Assembly: GCA_964473525.1 (NCBI GenBank)
Contig: CAYYPK010000030.1
Span: 1 to 64,000, forward strand
DNA from: GCA-2687025 sp964473525
Lineage (GTDB): Bacteria; Poribacteria; WGA-4E; GCA-2687025
Direction of reading: 5' to 3'
DNA length: 64,000 nucleotides
The position numbers and the translations under genes are program-made. Positions within the stretch are counted from its first letter, which is position 1; every line of letters begins with the position of its first letter. The notes below the pieces were generated by a model, which had not been told where the DNA came from, ran no database searches, and worked only from the letters and a program-made list of their open reading frames with translations. This document shows positions 23,594-32,875 of this stretch, one piece after another.

Positions 23594-24190
23594 CTCGTAC
23601 GCGACTCCGACGCGGCATAGGTGGTTCAGGGCCTCGCCGAACACGTCGAAAAGGCGCCGCAGCCGGTCTATGTCGTCGATGACGCCAGGGGCGCGGAAGT
23701 ACAGTTCGTCCACGCCCTCCGGGAAGTCGTCGTCGAACCATCCCTCGTCGTCTTTCACCTGGAGGTGCACGGTGGGCTGCGCGCTCAGGAGCTCGCGCAG
23801 CCGCTCGTTGGCGAACAGCGCCCGCACCTTGGCGTCGTCGTTCCCCTTGATGATGAAGTCCCGGTCGAATTCCGGGTACCCCACCTTGATGTCCTGCAGT
23901 CGCAGCAGCCTACCCACGGCGCTAAACAGGCTCGCGCGATACACCGTGAACCGGAAGCCGTCTGGGTTCACGTACGGCGCGCGCAGGCGGGTGTAGCTCT
24001 GGGTGTGCTCGGCGCCCGCCGTCGTGGAGGAGCTGTACGTGTCCAGCGTGACGACCCACGAGCCGACGTTCGCGCGCACGACATCGCCCTCGCCCCAGCC
24101 CGCCTCCGTAAAGCGCCCGCCGACTTCACCGGCGAAGGCGTCCCACACGGCGGCGGAACTCGACGCGAACAACTCCCTCAGGTCCGCCAT
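23570..24190 (-). CDS. Unrecognised 206-aa protein downstream of the GH172 gene
   Basis: I cannot assign a family. The protein has no signal peptide; it reads MADLRELFASSSAAVWDAFA at the start and holds a conserved-looking centre (RDFIIKGNDDAKVRALFAN). A Trp/Asp-rich segment (EGWFDDDFPEGVDELYF) follows. Its start lies 27 bases after the stop of the GH172 gene on the same strand, so the two are likely co-transcribed. Confidence 0.7.
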   Translation of the reverse strand: MADLRELFASSSAAVWDAFAGEVGGRFTEAGWGEGDVVRANVGSWVVTLDTYSSSTTAGAEHTQSYTRLRAPYVNPDGFRFTVYRASLFSAVGRLLRLQDIKVGYPEFDRDFIIKGNDDAKVRALFANERLRELLSAQPTVHLQVKDDEGWFDDDFPEGVDELYFRAPGVIDDIDRLRRLFDVFGEALNHLCRVGVAYEDEAEPVT

Positions 24191-24217
24191 GTGCTCCCCT
24201 CTTGGCGTCGCGAGTCG

Positions 24218-26182
24218 CTACTCACGCGGCGCGGCGACCCGGACGTAGTCGATGCCGATGTGGCCCGCGCGCGTGCAGGTCAGGGTCAGTGACGCGTCCT
24301 CGCCCGACACCGTGCCAACGGCGTATTCGCGCAGGTGTACCAGAGCGGCGTGGCCAAGGTCGATGTCGTGGGCGTCGCCCTCGCCAATCGCCACACTGCA
24401 CGCTCCTCCGCCGGGACGCTTGGTGAGGCACACGACGACCCCGTGCTCGCCGTCGCCGCCCACCGGCACACTGAGTGTCACGGCGTCGCCCTCCCGCGCG
24501 GCGAAACACACCTGGGATCCACCGGACCACAGCGCGCCGTGCTCCGTCTCGACATGCCCAGACGCGACGGTCAGGGATTCCGCCTCGTGTACGACGGAGT
24601 TTGCCGCGGCGCCCGCAGGCAGGACCTCCCACGCAGGCGGGTCACGCAACACCAGCATGGATGGGTTGATCTGCGGGTGGTCGTCCCTGGCGCCTGGACG
24701 CGTGTAGCAGTAGCCGATGCGGGCGTAGCTGATGCCTGGCGTCGGCGTATGCGTCTGCAGCTCCATGTAGAACTCGATCGACTTCGAGAACGGCAGCGCG
24801 TCGATCATGTGCCAGCGGTGGTTCGCGACGTACCCTCGGTTGCCTGGCCCGTCGTTGCGTGGCTGACCGATGTACGCCGCCTGGAACAGCTCCGGCGCGC
24901 TCCACGAGTAGCCGAAGTAGTCTTCCGAGCCAGTACCGAACGTGCTGGGGAACGTCTCGCCGTCGATGTATATCTTCTCGTCGCCCTCGCCCCACCAGCC
25001 GCCGCCGGGCGTGGGGATGGGCGTGGGGTTCATGAGCATCAGCGATGTCCCAACCCACACTCCGCCGCCATTCACGATGAGATACGGCCAGTCGTACCCG
25101 TCCGGCCTGCCTTCCACGCCATGGTCCACGCGCCACTTTGCGCGTAGGTGCATCGATGTCTCGTTCCAGTCGTACGGCGCCCTCACGATCTGCCCAGACG
25201 CCGTCACCGTCTGCGGACCATAGTTCTTCAGGCGGACGGTCGCCCAGTGACCGAACGGCATGACGAGCCGGCAGTGCATCGTGCCGTCTGCCTCGACGAC
25301 GAACGGCAGCGACACGAGCGGACACACGCCCGGAGCCGAGCCGAAGAAGTCACCGACAGGACTCTCGATCTGCGGTGTTGGGGATCCGTCGAAGAAGACC
25401 TGCAGGACGACCTGCCGAAGGGCGTCGCGCGTGTTCGGCGCCGATATGCGGGCCGTCAGCGTGCTGATCGCGCCTGGCCCCTCCTCGTTGTAGATGTCGC
25501 CCTGCGAATCTGGCCCCATCGTCACGTCGAAGGGTGTTATGGACTCGGACTGGACCGGCAGGTCCATCGCGTCGCTCAGGCGCTCTGCGGCTTCGTTCGC
25601 GATGACCTGGTACTTGGCGAGTTCGCCCGCGCTGTACGTGTCCACGTCCGTACCGTCGGCGTATTGGCGGAAGTTCAGCTGGTAGTAGAAGCCGTTCCAG
25701 TCTGCGTCGTGCGTGACCTTGCACCCGTCCTGGTACGCGATCGGGAAGTACAGATTCCCCGCGTTGCCTGCGGGCGGCCGGATGGCGAAGGGCTCAGGAA
25801 ACCCGTCCACCTTGCCGTCGAACAGGTCGAGCATCGACGCCTCTATGACGGGCTCGTCAGACCCGTCGACGTACACACGCAGCTTCCCCTCGTCCCCTAC
25901 CCACGGATTCGCGGACCAGAACCGCACGAGGGCGCCGGGGCCGTCGACGTCAGCGAGCACATGCTCCGTGCGCCCGTTGATGGTCTCGTCGCGCAGGTAG
26001 TTCTTGCGGTCGGTCGTGTTTGTGTTGTCCGCGTTGGCGAACCACCCCGGCGCGTCCGGGGCGACCGACCGACGGTCGTAGGACGAGAACTGGATGCACT
26101 TGTACGCTGGATCGGGATAGTACGTGATGCTGTTGAGGTCGATCATCTCCCTCAGCAGCCTGCCGGTCGTTACCTTCGACAC
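24218..26182 (-). CDS. GH172 (DUF2961) family glycoside hydrolase-like protein
   Basis: The 654-aa protein matches DUF2961 from its start (LNSITYYPDPAYKCIQFSSYDRRS) through GALVRFWSANPW, the YFPIAYQDGCKVTHDA segment and GTGSEDYFGYSW. DUF2961 is now GH172, whose founding member acts on alpha-D-fructofuranosides. The C-terminal 130 residues look like a separate beta-sandwich module (VVHEAESLTVASGHVETEHG onward), possibly carbohydrate-binding. No signal peptide is obvious. GTG start with GGAAAGGA upstream; promoter at 26267-26295. The substrate here is unknown. Confidence 0.9.
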   Translation of the reverse strand: MSKVTTGRLLREMIDLNSITYYPDPAYKCIQFSSYDRRSVAPDAPGWFANADNTNTTDRKNYLRDETINGRTEHVLADVDGPGALVRFWSANPWVGDEGKLRVYVDGSDEPVIEASMLDLFDGKVDGFPEPFAIRPPAGNAGNLYFPIAYQDGCKVTHDADWNGFYYQLNFRQYADGTDVDTYSAGELAKYQVIANEAAERLSDAMDLPVQSESITPFDVTMGPDSQGDIYNEEGPGAISTLTARISAPNTRDALRQVVLQVFFDGSPTPQIESPVGDFFGSAPGVCPLVSLPFVVEADGTMHCRLVMPFGHWATVRLKNYGPQTVTASGQIVRAPYDWNETSMHLRAKWRVDHGVEGRPDGYDWPYLIVNGGGVWVGTSLMLMNPTPIPTPGGGWWGEGDEKIYIDGETFPSTFGTGSEDYFGYSWSAPELFQAAYIGQPRNDGPGNRGYVANHRWHMIDALPFSKSIEFYMELQTHTPTPGISYARIGYCYTRPGARDDHPQINPSMLVLRDPPAWEVLPAGAAANSVVHEAESLTVASGHVETEHGALWSGGSQVCFAAREGDAVTLSVPVGGDGEHGVVVCLTKRPGGGACSVAIGEGDAHDIDLGHAALVHLREYAVGTVSGEDASLTLTCTRAGHIGIDYVRVAAPRE

Positions 26183-26266
26183 AGGCTACGGTCCTTTCCG
26201 GGCGGCGTCTGCTAGCGCCATGGCTAAGAGGAGAGCCGTCGCGTGGGCGGCTGTCGCCGGGTCGTG

Positions 26267-26295
26267 AGGATACGCGCGCCGGTCTGGGCGGGCAA
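26267..26295 (-). promoter_or_regulatory. RpoD-type promoter of the GH172 gene
   Basis: On the minus strand TTGCCC (26290-26295), 17-base spacer, TATCCT (26267-26272), with the start of transcription about 78 bases before the GTG. It lies between the PhyH terminator hairpin and the GH172 gene. Confidence 0.55.
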
Positions 26296-26323
26296 GGGCG
26301 GATGTGCGCGTGAGCGAGCGCCT

Positions 26324-26347
26324 GCCAGGGCCCGCTGCTGCCCTGGC
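26324..26347 (-). terminator. Hairpin after the PhyH-family gene
   Basis: GCCAGGGC (26324-26331) and GCCCTGGC (26340-26347) form an 8-bp stem with an 8-base loop, starting eight bases after the PhyH stop codon on the minus strand. No U-tract. Confidence 0.5.
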
Positions 26348-26354
26348 GCCGTTG

Positions 26355-27218
26355 CTAGCGGGTTGCGCCCGCCAGGACTGGCGCGCGCATCTGCGTCTGG
26401 ATCTCATAGATCGACCCGACGCGTTCTGGCGAAGGCAGGGGGATGCGCACCGGCACATCAGTCACACGCGGCTCCCACGTGGGTTCGCCCCGAATAATCG
26501 TGGCGTTGAACGCGTCCCACGTACCAGCGCCGAGCAAGGGGTAGGCGTCCAAGGCGCAGTATTGGAAGAGCAGGAGGCGTCGGGGAGCGTCCGAGTGGTT
26601 CGGCCGCGAGCCATGCGCGGTGCGGGCGTGGTGCAGACTGATGCTGCCCGCGGTCATTGTGACTTGGGCGGGATCGCTGGGGTCGAATCGTCGATCTGTG
26701 ATGGCGCCGACGAACACCCCGTCTTCGTGATGGTCGTATATGGGGCCCTTGTGCGTCCCCGGCGCCATCAGCATGCAACCGTTGTCTTGCGTCATGTCAT
26801 CCAGGGCTATTCCGACGGCCAGCAGGTCATCGTTCGTGTGGGGGTAGAACGCCCAGTCCTGGTGCCACTCGACCGCGCTCCCGTAGCCCGACCACTTCAT
26901 GTTGAGCTTGTCGCCGTTGTAGCGGAGACCGTGGCCGATGAGGGACGATACCACTTCGAGGATGCGTGGGTGCCTGAGGGCGGCGTCATACACCGCGTGC
27001 TGACTGACGGGGCTCTTCAGGCGGCGCAGACGTGGCGCCTCAGGCGTGTGGCCCGGCTCCAGGTCGAACACGTCCGTGTGATCTGTCGCTTCGCGGGACT
27101 TCTCGACGAACTCATCGGTTACGGCGCGAAGCTCGTCCACCTCCGACGGTGTCAACACGTCCGGCGCGACCATATAGCCGACCTCGTGATACTCCGCGAT
27201 CTGACGGGCCGTCAGCAT
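26355..27218 (-). CDS. Phytanoyl-CoA dioxygenase (PhyH) family oxygenase
   Basis: The 287-aa protein is a non-haem Fe(II)/2-oxoglutarate oxygenase of the PhyH family. The iron-binding facial triad is visible as H119 and D121 (EWHQDWAF) and H202 (AHGSRPN), with a following Arg for 2-oxoglutarate (PRRLLLFQY). The GCMLMAPGTHKG strand is typical. Substrate unknown; family members hydroxylate diverse lipids and secondary metabolites. ATG 27218 has GGAGAG seven bases upstream; an ATG at 27254 lies inside the promoter and is rejected. Confidence 0.9.
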   Translation of the reverse strand: MLTARQIAEYHEVGYMVAPDVLTPSEVDELRAVTDEFVEKSREATDHTDVFDLEPGHTPEAPRLRRLKSPVSQHAVYDAALRHPRILEVVSSLIGHGLRYNGDKLNMKWSGYGSAVEWHQDWAFYPHTNDDLLAVGIALDDMTQDNGCMLMAPGTHKGPIYDHHEDGVFVGAITDRRFDPSDPAQVTMTAGSISLHHARTAHGSRPNHSDAPRRLLLFQYCALDAYPLLGAGTWDAFNATIIRGEPTWEPRVTDVPVRIPLPSPERVGSIYEIQTQMRAPVLAGATR

Positions 27219-27253
27219 CTGGCCTCTCTCCTTGCTACACGGTAGACTCCCCA

Positions 27254-27282
27254 AGGCTACGCAAGCGCAGCGTCGGGGTCAA
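27254..27282 (-). promoter_or_regulatory. Putative RpoD-type promoter of the PhyH-family gene
   Basis: On the minus strand TTGACC (27277-27282), 17-base spacer, TAGCCT (27254-27259). It would give a leader of roughly 30 bases. Confidence 0.5.
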
Positions 27283-27381
27283 CGTGTCGATCCCGTCTGC
27301 CGTACGTGAAACGACCTGCGCCCTGTCGCCCGTTCTATACGTGGGAAGACGAACCTTACCGCCCGGCTAAGGAAGGACGCA

Positions 27382-28596
27382 TTGGGCATGTCGCTAGCAT
27401 CCGCTGTGCGAGGAACCGTAGCGTGCGCGTTGCTTCTTGCAGCGTCGCTGTCTACCGCGGCTGTGGCCGAGATCGACAAGGGAGACTACGTTTCCGCTGT
27501 CGTGATCACCGCCGATACGGGCGAGGTTCTCATCGAGCACGCGCCCGACGCGCAGTGGGACCCAGCATCGCTGGTCAAGATGATGATGTCGCTCATCGCC
27601 CGTGACCGCGCTGGCACAACCACGCTCAACTGGCGCACCCCCGTGCATACGTCCGCGTACGCAAGCAAGATGGGCGGTTCGCAGGTGTATCTCAAGCACG
27701 GCGAGGTCTTCACGCTCGCCGAGATGCTTCAGGCGATTGAGATCGCCTCCGCCAACGACGCGTGTGTAGCGGTCGCCGAAGCCATCGCCGGATCGACAGA
27801 CGCCGCGGTGGAACTCATGAACGCTAAGGCCAGCAGCCTAGGTATGGACGACACGACGTTCGTCAACGTCCACGGACTACCGGCCACGAACGGCCGCCCG
27901 GCGAACACGACGACCGCGCATGACATGGCCCTCCTCGCGCGCTCCCTCGTGGTGCGGCACCCCGACATGCTCGCCACCGCTTCGACGCTAAGAGCGCCGT
28001 TCCGAGACGGCAAGTTCATACTCGACAGCACGAACAAGCATTTCCTCAGGGCGTTCGATGACGCGGACGGACTCAAGACCGGCTACCACAAGCGCGCCAA
28101 GTTCAACATCGCTGCCACGGCGAAGCGCGGCGACATCCGGCTCATCGCCGTCGTCCTCGGGGCGCAGTCGACCAAGGACCGCACGCGCGAAACGAGTCGC
28201 CTCCTCAACCACGTGTTCGCCACTTACAAGCGTGACACGGTGATGGGCGACGGCGCGCGCCTGCCGGACCGCGTGTACGTGGAAGGCAGCGCGCACGAGT
28301 ACGCGCCACTGCAAGTTGCGGGCGACCTGTCTATTTTTGCGAAGCGACGCGACTTCTCTAAGGTGCGCATCGTCCCCACGGACGTCCCGGTCTTCCAGGC
28401 CCCAGTACCGCAGGGAGCCCCGGCAGGCGTTATCGTCGCCAAGCTGGGGGACCGTGAGCTCGGGCGAGTGCCACTCGTCGTCGCGGAACCCATAGAGCGG
28501 GCGCCGATCCTCTGGCGCGTTTGGCACTGGCGTACGCCGCGACCCACGCGCGGTCGGTTCCTCCCGGCGGCTCCCCAGGTCGCCGGTAGCCTCTAG
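27382..28596 (+). CDS. D-alanyl-D-alanine carboxypeptidase (PBP5/DacA type)
   Basis: The 404-aa protein has a signal peptide (VACALLLAASLSTAAVA) and the three penicillin-binding motifs: S63-L-V-K66, S123-A-N125 and K232-T-G234. This family trims the terminal D-Ala from peptidoglycan stem peptides in the periplasm. A beta-rich C-terminal part (about 285-370) follows, as in PBP5. The C-terminus is basic (RTPRPTRGRFL) rather than a clear amphipathic anchor. The start is TTG 27382 or ATG 27388; AAGGA repeats at 27369-27377 suit both. Confidence 0.92.
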   Translation: MGMSLASAVRGTVACALLLAASLSTAAVAEIDKGDYVSAVVITADTGEVLIEHAPDAQWDPASLVKMMMSLIARDRAGTTTLNWRTPVHTSAYASKMGGSQVYLKHGEVFTLAEMLQAIEIASANDACVAVAEAIAGSTDAAVELMNAKASSLGMDDTTFVNVHGLPATNGRPANTTTAHDMALLARSLVVRHPDMLATASTLRAPFRDGKFILDSTNKHFLRAFDDADGLKTGYHKRAKFNIAATAKRGDIRLIAVVLGAQSTKDRTRETSRLLNHVFATYKRDTVMGDGARLPDRVYVEGSAHEYAPLQVAGDLSIFAKRRDFSKVRIVPTDVPVFQAPVPQGAPAGVIVAKLGDRELGRVPLVVAEPIERAPILWRVWHWRTPRPTRGRFLPAAPQVAGSL

Positions 28597-28657
28597 ACGC
28601 CAGATCGGCAGCGCATCTGCCTGCGAGTCACCGCCCTGGCGAGCGCGAGCCGTGCGC

Positions 28658-28686
28658 GTGACGCGCGTCCGCGCGGCGCGTATGAT
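28658..28686 (+). promoter_or_regulatory. RpoD-type promoter of the M42 peptidase gene
   Basis: GTGACG (28658-28663), 17-base spacer, TATGAT (28681-28686). Transcription would begin near 28693, downstream of the GTG at 28689 and consistent with a start at 28755. Confidence 0.55.
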
Positions 28687-28754
28687 GCGTGTGCGACCCC
28701 TCTCTACCCAGCTGGCGCCGCGCCGCCACATACGCAGACTCGGAGCTCGACAAC

Positions 28755-29813
28755 ATGCGAGACGCTGGCAGGACGTTCCTGTACGACCTCCTTGCGGCCC
28801 CAGGCCCCTCTGGCTACGAGCAGCTCGTCCAGGAGTGCGTCCGGTCCTACGCCGCGCCGTTCGCTGAGTCGGTTCGAACAGACCTCCACGGCAACGTCGT
28901 CGTCGGCGTGAACGGCGACGGTGCGCCGCGCGTCATGCTAGCGGGTCACTGTGACCAGATAGGCTTCATGATCCAGCACATAGGCGACGACGGCTTCCTG
29001 TCGTTCGCGGGGATTGGCGGACACGATGCCACCGTCCTGATCGGCCAGCGCGTTCGCGTATGGACTGCGGGCGGGTCCGTCCGTGGGGTCATCGCGCGGA
29101 AGGCGATCCACCTGCTGTCGCCCGACGAGCGTGCCAAGGCCCCCGAGATACACGCGCTGTGGATAGACATCGGAGCCAAGGACGGCGACGAAGCCGGCGA
29201 GCTGGTCCAGGTCGGCGACCCCGTTACCTTCGAGCTCGGCGTGACGGAGCTGCTCAACGACAACATCGCCTCCCCCGGCGCGGACAACGGGGTGGGCGTC
29301 TGGATCGTCATGGAGGCGGCGCGGCGCGTTGCGGAGATCAAGGCGCAGGCTGCCGTGTTCGCCGTGTCGACGGTGCAGGAGGAGATCGGGACGCGGGGAG
29401 CGCAGACATCCGCCTTCTCGGTGCGCCCGGACGTTGGCATCGCGGTCGACGTGAACCACGCTACCGACGTGCCTGGCGTGGACGCCAAGCAGTATGGCGA
29501 CGTGAAGCTGGGCGACGGCCCTGTTGTCGTGCGCGGCCCCAACATCAACCCACGCGTCTTCGAGCTGCTCGTGGCCGCCGCCGAGCATGACGACATCCCC
29601 ATCCAGATCGTGGGCCATCCAGGTCCGACGCCCACGGACGCGAGGGCGTTGCAGGTTGCGCGAGAAGGAGTCGCCGCAGGCCTTATCAAGGTGCCCAACA
29701 GGTACATGCACTCCACCGTGGAGGTGGTGAATCTGGGCGACATCGAGAACTCGGCGGCCCTGCTTGCTGCCTTCGTCGCCTCCCTGGACTCGGACACGGA
29801 CTTCACGCCCTGA
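28755..29813 (+). CDS. M42 family metallo-aminopeptidase / endoglucanase-annotated family
   Basis: The 352-aa protein matches family M42 (tetrahedral aminopeptidases such as FrvX/YsdC). Metal ligands can be placed: H in AGHCDQIGF, D in GADNGVG, catalytic EE in VQEEIGTRG, D in AVDVNHATD, and H in YMHSTVEVV. These cytosolic enzymes trim peptides from the N-terminus; old annotations as endoglucanase are usually wrong. The ATG at 28755 is chosen because the promoter lies just upstream and family members start near LLAAPGPSGYE. Confidence 0.92.
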   Translation: MRDAGRTFLYDLLAAPGPSGYEQLVQECVRSYAAPFAESVRTDLHGNVVVGVNGDGAPRVMLAGHCDQIGFMIQHIGDDGFLSFAGIGGHDATVLIGQRVRVWTAGGSVRGVIARKAIHLLSPDERAKAPEIHALWIDIGAKDGDEAGELVQVGDPVTFELGVTELLNDNIASPGADNGVGVWIVMEAARRVAEIKAQAAVFAVSTVQEEIGTRGAQTSAFSVRPDVGIAVDVNHATDVPGVDAKQYGDVKLGDGPVVVRGPNINPRVFELLVAAAEHDDIPIQIVGHPGPTPTDARALQVAREGVAAGLIKVPNRYMHSTVEVVNLGDIENSAALLAAFVASLDSDTDFTP

Positions 29814-29994
29814 TCGCCGATAGTTGCGCTCCCGCCCGGCGCGGGCTCGGGACCGGTGACGGTCAACCATCGCGCGTGCCGAAGTCGGCGCGATGCGCTA
29901 TCTTGTTCGCACGCCGTTTCGCCGCCGCTGGCGGAACGCTCCGCGGTGACGCGTCATCGCGCTTGCCGGACCAGCAACACGGAAGGAACCGCCC

Positions 29995-30798
29995 GTGAGT
30001 TTCGAACTTGGAGCCACGACACGGCCCTGGCACGACATCTCCTTCGAGGACGCCTGCGCGGCGATAGCCGACGCCGGCTACACGGACCTCGCCATCTTTG
30101 CGAACAAGGGTGAGCACCCCCTGAATGCGAAGTCCACGCCATCGGATGTCGACCGCGTGAAGCGGGTCGCCGCGCAGACCGGGCTTAGTCCGTCGATGCT
30201 ACTTGCCGGCCCTCGGCTGAGCGGCGATATGGCGGAAGCCGTTGCGGAGTACAAAGGGCTCGTCGACATCTGCGTCGAGGCGGGCGTCAAGTACCTGATG
30301 GAGTGTGGAGTCTCCGACGAGTCTCTATACGAACGCTACTACCAGACGATGATTGAGGTCGCCCCGTACGCTGCGGAGCAGGGCATCGAGGTGCAGCTCA
30401 AGCCACACGGTGGGATCAGTCTCACGGGCGCCGACCTGAAGAAGGCGCACGAACGCGTCGACTCGCCCGGGTACACGATCTGCTATGACCCGGGGAACAT
30501 CATCTACTACACCAAGGGCGAGAATCGCCCCGAGACGGACGTACACGACGTCGAGGGCATTGTCACGACGTGCATCATCAAGGACTGCACGGTCGACGAC
30601 GGTAAGCCTGAGGTGTGGCTCATGCCGGGCGAGGGTCTGGTTGACTTCCCGGACGTGCTGGGCAGCCTCATCAAGGGTGGTTTCGACGGGCCGTTCTACG
30701 TCGAGTGCCTCGGCGGAGACAACCACGCGGAGATCAACGCGCGCGCGAAGAAAGTGCACGCGTGGCTCGGAGAGCTCCTCGCCCCGCACTCCGCGTAG
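29995..30798 (+). CDS. Sugar phosphate isomerase/epimerase family TIM barrel
   Basis: The 267-aa protein belongs to the xylose isomerase-like/AP endonuclease 2 TIM-barrel family. Strand-end residues typical of its metal site are seen in VQLKPHGGI, ICYDPGNIIYY, IIKDCTVDDG and GPFYVECLGGD. Members isomerise or epimerise free or phosphorylated sugars, or dehydrate keto-inositols; the substrate cannot be read here. GTG start with GGAAGGA upstream. It converges on the beta-propeller gene with three bases between the stops. Confidence 0.85.
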   Translation: MSFELGATTRPWHDISFEDACAAIADAGYTDLAIFANKGEHPLNAKSTPSDVDRVKRVAAQTGLSPSMLLAGPRLSGDMAEAVAEYKGLVDICVEAGVKYLMECGVSDESLYERYYQTMIEVAPYAAEQGIEVQLKPHGGISLTGADLKKAHERVDSPGYTICYDPGNIIYYTKGENRPETDVHDVEGIVTTCIIKDCTVDDGKPEVWLMPGEGLVDFPDVLGSLIKGGFDGPFYVECLGGDNHAEINARAKKVHAWLGELLAPHSA

Positions 30799-30801
30799 GC
30801 T

Positions 30802-32856
30802 CTATTCAGCAATCCACGCGCGCGCGGTTGCCGTGACGCCCGCCCTATCGGTGACCTTCACGGCAACCGCGCGCGCATCCGCTGGCGCGTTGTTGATGCT
30901 GAAGCTGAAGGCCTCGCGTTGGCTGTCGAACAGGTCATCCGTGGGGTATACCGGGCGCCAACGGTCGGCGCTCAGTGAGTAGGACGCTTGCCCTATGTGG
31001 CTGGTGGCGTCCTCGGCGTCGAACTGCACGCTTACAACGCCCGCCCCATCTCGCGTCGCCTGAAGACCGCTGAGCTTCGGCTGCGTGTGGTCGATGCGGA
31101 ACGGCTCGGTGACGAACTCCGTGGTCATCGCCCGGGCCGACGGGTTCGCTGGCGCGTCGCTGGCGACCACTCGGACGCGGTAATCGCCGTCTGGCATCGG
31201 GGCGGAGTCCCACGTGTGGGTGGGCGCGGTAAGCTCCTCCTCGAGCAGGTGCCACTCCACCTCACCTTCGGCTTGGTAGTAGACCGCGAACTCCATCGTG
31301 TCGCCGTTGGGATCCTCGACTTCCCACTGCGCGGTACGCTTCGTCTGGGGCGTGCTGCTTGGCGCCGATCGCCCGTTGCGCCCACCCTCGTCCTGCGACA
31401 CGCTCACGCCCGCGGAGGCGATCTCCGGCGACACGTTGGACTGCAAGTATGCAGTCGCGATGGACCAGACGGCGGGCGACGGCGCTCCGTCCGGCGCCGC
31501 GAGCGAGAACTTCGTCTGAAGAAAGCGCGCGCGGGGGCTCGGTACCTTGCTGGTATCCGCCGGCGCCTCAGCCCAGTCCGACCACGTGTTGTCCGGAGTC
31601 TTCGTGTTGCCGCTACGGCACTGCACCGTGACAGTCGCTCCGACGGGAGTGTGACCTTCCCACTCGAGGCGGCCCCAGTCCGACACAAAGCCGGCGTCGA
31701 GAGTCTCGGACTCCCACGATCCCTCGGAGGCGACTCCTCCGTCGAGCGTGTAGACCTTGCCCGCGTTGCCCGTCCCAAGAGTGAAGCTCTCGCCGTTCCC
31801 GACTATCGCCAGGACGTTGGACTCCGCGACGCCGCCAAGGGCTTCGACCTGTCCATCCGCCGAGACCGCGTACAGTTTGCCCTCGTCCCCGACCCCGACC
31901 AGCACGGCGGCGCCCATCCACGCGGCGGAATAGATGAGTCCCTCGTCGCTCTGCCAGATGCGGCGCGCTACGTCCTTGGCGTCAATCGCGTACACGAACG
32001 ACTGCACGTCGTCGCCGTTGCTCGGGGGCGGAGGCGCTCCAGGGGACTGTGGGCGCGGGATTCTGCCAGTGCTCGTCGTAACATAGACCGACCCGAGGCC
32101 CCCGGCCAGGATAGACCGCACCTCTTGCTCGTCGGAGTCGTACACCACGAACGCCTTGCCCACGACGGCGGGATCCACCCGGTATACCAGCCCGTTGCTG
32201 TCGCTGCCCGCGTAGATCTTCCCGCCCACGTTCGCGAGGCACAGCAGGTGCGACTCCTCGGCGTCGAACATCACCTCCGATGTGAAGCTTGACCCGCCCG
32301 CGTCCGGCGTTAGGCGGAACAGCTTGCCGTTCTCGCCGGTCGCGGCGTAGAGCCGCCCCTGTCCATCGAACATGAGCGCCCAGACGTACTTCTCATCGCC
32401 CTGGAACACCGTTGTTGGCGTTGGCATCGCCGCGGTCGGATCGATGCGGTACACGAGGCCGTCGGGCGAGGTGCCCGCGTACAACGCTCCATCCGGCCCC
32501 ACGGCCAGGCTCAGAATGGCGACCTCCGGGGTGTCGACCAGCAGCGTCATTTCCCCGGCTCCGTCCATCTTGTAGACGCGCCCGGCATTGCCCGTGCCGA
32601 CATACGTGGTGTCGCCCGCGACGGCCAAGCTCCACACGTAGGGGTCTTGCGTCTCCGCGACCTGTGTTAGCTCTGGGGCGAGGCTGAATTCACCCAGACT
32701 GGATACAGCGATGTTCTCTAGCGTGCCAGCCGCGAAAGCTTCGTCGCCCTGTATCACCCACGATTCCGTGCCGACAGCCGCTGCATGGCGCGGTGCGACC
32801 ATCGCGACGCACGCGAGCGCGAGCCACGCATACGCATTGTTTCGCAAGGGCTTCAA
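30802..32856 (-). CDS. Secreted beta-propeller protein (684 aa)
   Basis: A signal peptide (ALACVAMVAPRHAAA) precedes about 350 residues of propeller-like repeats such as LYAGTSPDGLVYRID, IYAGSDSNGLVYRVD and LFRLTPDAG. After residue 380 the protein changes to beta-sandwich-like regions (DAGFVSDWGRLEWEGHTP) and a fibronectin-like C-terminal half (HTWDSAPMPDGDYRVRVVASD). Family function is unknown; an extracellular sensing or binding role is inferred. It starts 19 bases after the S55 protease gene, so the two form an operon. Confidence 0.82.
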   Translation of the reverse strand: MKPLRNNAYAWLALACVAMVAPRHAAAVGTESWVIQGDEAFAAGTLENIAVSSLGEFSLAPELTQVAETQDPYVWSLAVAGDTTYVGTGNAGRVYKMDGAGEMTLLVDTPEVAILSLAVGPDGALYAGTSPDGLVYRIDPTAAMPTPTTVFQGDEKYVWALMFDGQGRLYAATGENGKLFRLTPDAGGSSFTSEVMFDAEESHLLCLANVGGKIYAGSDSNGLVYRVDPAVVGKAFVVYDSDEQEVRSILAGGLGSVYVTTSTGRIPRPQSPGAPPPPSNGDDVQSFVYAIDAKDVARRIWQSDEGLIYSAAWMGAAVLVGVGDEGKLYAVSADGQVEALGGVAESNVLAIVGNGESFTLGTGNAGKVYTLDGGVASEGSWESETLDAGFVSDWGRLEWEGHTPVGATVTVQCRSGNTKTPDNTWSDWAEAPADTSKVPSPRARFLQTKFSLAAPDGAPSPAVWSIATAYLQSNVSPEIASAGVSVSQDEGGRNGRSAPSSTPQTKRTAQWEVEDPNGDTMEFAVYYQAEGEVEWHLLEEELTAPTHTWDSAPMPDGDYRVRVVASDAPANPSARAMTTEFVTEPFRIDHTQPKLSGLQATRDGAGVVSVQFDAEDATSHIGQASYSLSADRWRPVYPTDDLFDSQREAFSFSINNAPADARAVAVKVTDRAGVTATARAWIAE

Positions 32857-32875
32857 AGCCTACTCCTTACAGCCG

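Noticed and set aside
28689..28754. An upstream GTG (28689) as start of the M42 peptidase
   Set aside because: It stands at the predicted transcription start, adds non-conserved residues, and family members begin close to the sequence after ATG 28755.
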